NCBI GenBank assembly: GCA_002704045.1
Contig: PAFF01000092.1
Span: 5,578 to 20,159 of the forward strand
From: Fidelibacterota bacterium
Lineage (GTDB): Bacteria; Fidelibacterota; Marinisomatia; SCGC-AAA003-L08; GCA-002704045
Reading direction: 5' to 3'
DNA: 14,582 nt
How positions within the stretch are numbered: position 1 is the first letter of the stretch; each line of letters opens with the position of its first letter. A program made the translations under genes and the position numbers. Of the stretch, positions 13,504 through 14,582 are shown piece after piece. Under the pieces are notes generated by a model. It did not search any database. It was not told the origin of the DNA and worked only from the letters and a program-made list of their open reading frames with translations.

Positions 13504-14582
13504 ATGGATTTGAAAAAAAAAATTGAAGAATTTCAGGAAAATTTTTCAAAATATAATAATATTTACAATTGTTTTATATCGGATACTACAAACTTAGCCT
13601 TTGATAGAATAAGCAAATTTTCAAAACTAGATAAAAATAAAAAACTCTTTGGAAAATTAGTTGCTATCAAAGATAACTTAAATTACATCAATACAAAAAC
13701 AACTTGCGGTTCAAAAATTTTAGATAATTATGAATCAATTTATAATGCAACTGTTGTAGATAGAGTATTGGATAATGGTGGCCTAATTGTAGGAAAAACA
13801 AACATGGATGAATTTGCTATGGGATCTTCATCTGAATTTTCTTATTATGGTGTTGTAAAAAATAGTTTAGATACAAATTATGTTTCAGGAGGGTCTAGTG
13901 GTGGCTCTGCTGTTGCAGTTTCATCAGGTTTAGTAGATATGGCATTAGGAAGTGATACTGGGGGATCTGTTAGACAGCCAGCTTCTTTTTGTGATATTTA
14001 TGGTTTAAAACCCACTTATGGAAGATTGTCGCGCTATGGACTAGTTGCTTTTGCTTCTTCATTTGATCAAGTAGGAATTTTTGCCAACAATACATCGGAT
14101 ACTGCTTTATTATTTAATTCCATTGCTGGATATGACGAAAATGATTCAACATCTTCAAAAGAGAAAAACTATAAATTTGTTTATGAACAGAAAAAAGTAA
14201 AAAAGTTAACAATAGGAATTCCAAAAGAATATATTAATAAAGGCATTGATATTGAAATTTTAAAATCTTTTGAAAAATTAAAAATATTTCTAAAAAAAAA
14301 TGGATTTAAAACCAAAGAAATATCATTACCACATACAGAGTTTTCAGTACCTACTTATTACATCCTGTCCACAGCAGAAGCGTCCTCTAATTTAGCTAGA
14401 TTTGATGGCATTAGATATGGTTTTTCAAAAAGAAACAATGATTTAAATGAGTCATATAAGTCAACTAGGAATATTGGATTTGGAGATGAGGTAAAAAGAA
14501 GAATAATACTAGGTACTTTTGTTTTATCTTCAGGTTATTATGATGCTTACTATAATAAAGCACAAAAAATAAGAACTTTAAT
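13504..14582 (+). CDS. gatA: Asp/Glu-tRNA amidotransferase subunit GatA (3' end missing)
   Basis: GatA is the amidase subunit of GatCAB. It frees ammonia from glutamine so that GatB can amidate misacylated Glu-tRNA(Gln) and/or Asp-tRNA(Asn). The frame is open from ATG at 13504 to the window end (about 359 of an expected ~480 residues). The Ser-cisSer-Lys triad is intact: Lys56 in LVAIKDNLN, Ser131 in SGGSSGGSAVAVSSG and Ser155 in GSDTGGSVRQPA, with the 75- and 24-residue spacings of known GatA proteins. GLKPTYGRLSRYGLVAF, AEASSNLARFDGIRYG and LGTFVLSSGYYDAYY are GatA hallmarks, which excludes other amidases. It starts 3 nt after tatA without a clear Shine-Dalgarno. gatC is not upstream; gatB could follow outside the window. 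Confidence 0.95.
   Translation, partial: MDLKKKIEEFQENFSKYNNIYNCFISDTTNLAFDRISKFSKLDKNKKLFGKLVAIKDNLNYINTKTTCGSKILDNYESIYNATVVDRVLDNGGLIVGKTNMDEFAMGSSSEFSYYGVVKNSLDTNYVSGGSSGGSAVAVSSGLVDMALGSDTGGSVRQPASFCDIYGLKPTYGRLSRYGLVAFASSFDQVGIFANNTSDTALLFNSIAGYDENDSTSSKEKNYKFVYEQKKVKKLTIGIPKEYINKGIDIEILKSFEKLKIFLKKNGFKTKEISLPHTEFSVPTYYILSTAEASSNLARFDGIRYGFSKRNNDLNESYKSTRNIGFGDEVKRRIILGTFVLSSGYYDAYYNKAQKIRTL

Overview
The window is very AT-rich bacterial DNA and most resembles the marine lineage Marinimicrobia (SAR406, FCB superphylum). The grounds are a dockerin-ended FG-GAP protein, a large Asp/Asn- and Cys-rich secreted protein ending in tandem 'NLISF...GIIGQ...WVG...GYW' modules, and a PurSQ-type purine pathway. 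The assignment is recognition from protein style, not a phylogeny. No tRNA, rRNA, CRISPR array, insertion sequence or prophage gene was seen.

Region 1 (1-5038) is a cell-surface block. The 3' part of a secreted beta-propeller/dockerin gene runs on the + strand. It converges, with 2 nt between the stops, on two minus-strand genes: a 1208-residue secreted calcium/cysteine-rich protein and a downstream 4HBT-type acyl-CoA thioesterase.

Region 2 (5149-6004, minus strand) is the most interesting. It is a compact three-gene operon whose stops and starts overlap (TTGA, then ATGA): a 155-aa protein with an AbrB-like N-terminus, a 56-aa two-helix membrane protein starting at TTG, and a 74-codon Rdx/SelW-like redox protein. 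The last has an in-frame TGA exactly where the CxxC motif would have its second cysteine (C-I-K-TGA). A hairpin fitting the bacterial SECIS layout lies just downstream. I read it as a selenoprotein that ordinary gene calling would leave as an empty gap.

Region 3 (6087-14582, + strand) is a tight run of housekeeping genes: hflK, hflC, truA, an HtrA/DegP-type protease, purB, purC, purS, purQ, a small DUF4321-like membrane protein, tatA and the 5' part of gatA. HflKC and the HtrA protease belong to envelope and membrane-protein quality control. PurB, C, S and Q belong to de novo purine synthesis; PurL, which PurS and PurQ need, is not in the window. TatA exports folded proteins, and GatA makes Gln-tRNA(Gln)/Asn-tRNA(Asn). 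Two starts need care. PurC has no ATG/GTG/TTG that keeps its nucleotide-binding N-terminus and seems to start at ATT. PurS starts at 12126, not at the upstream TTG that is part of its Shine-Dalgarno sequence.
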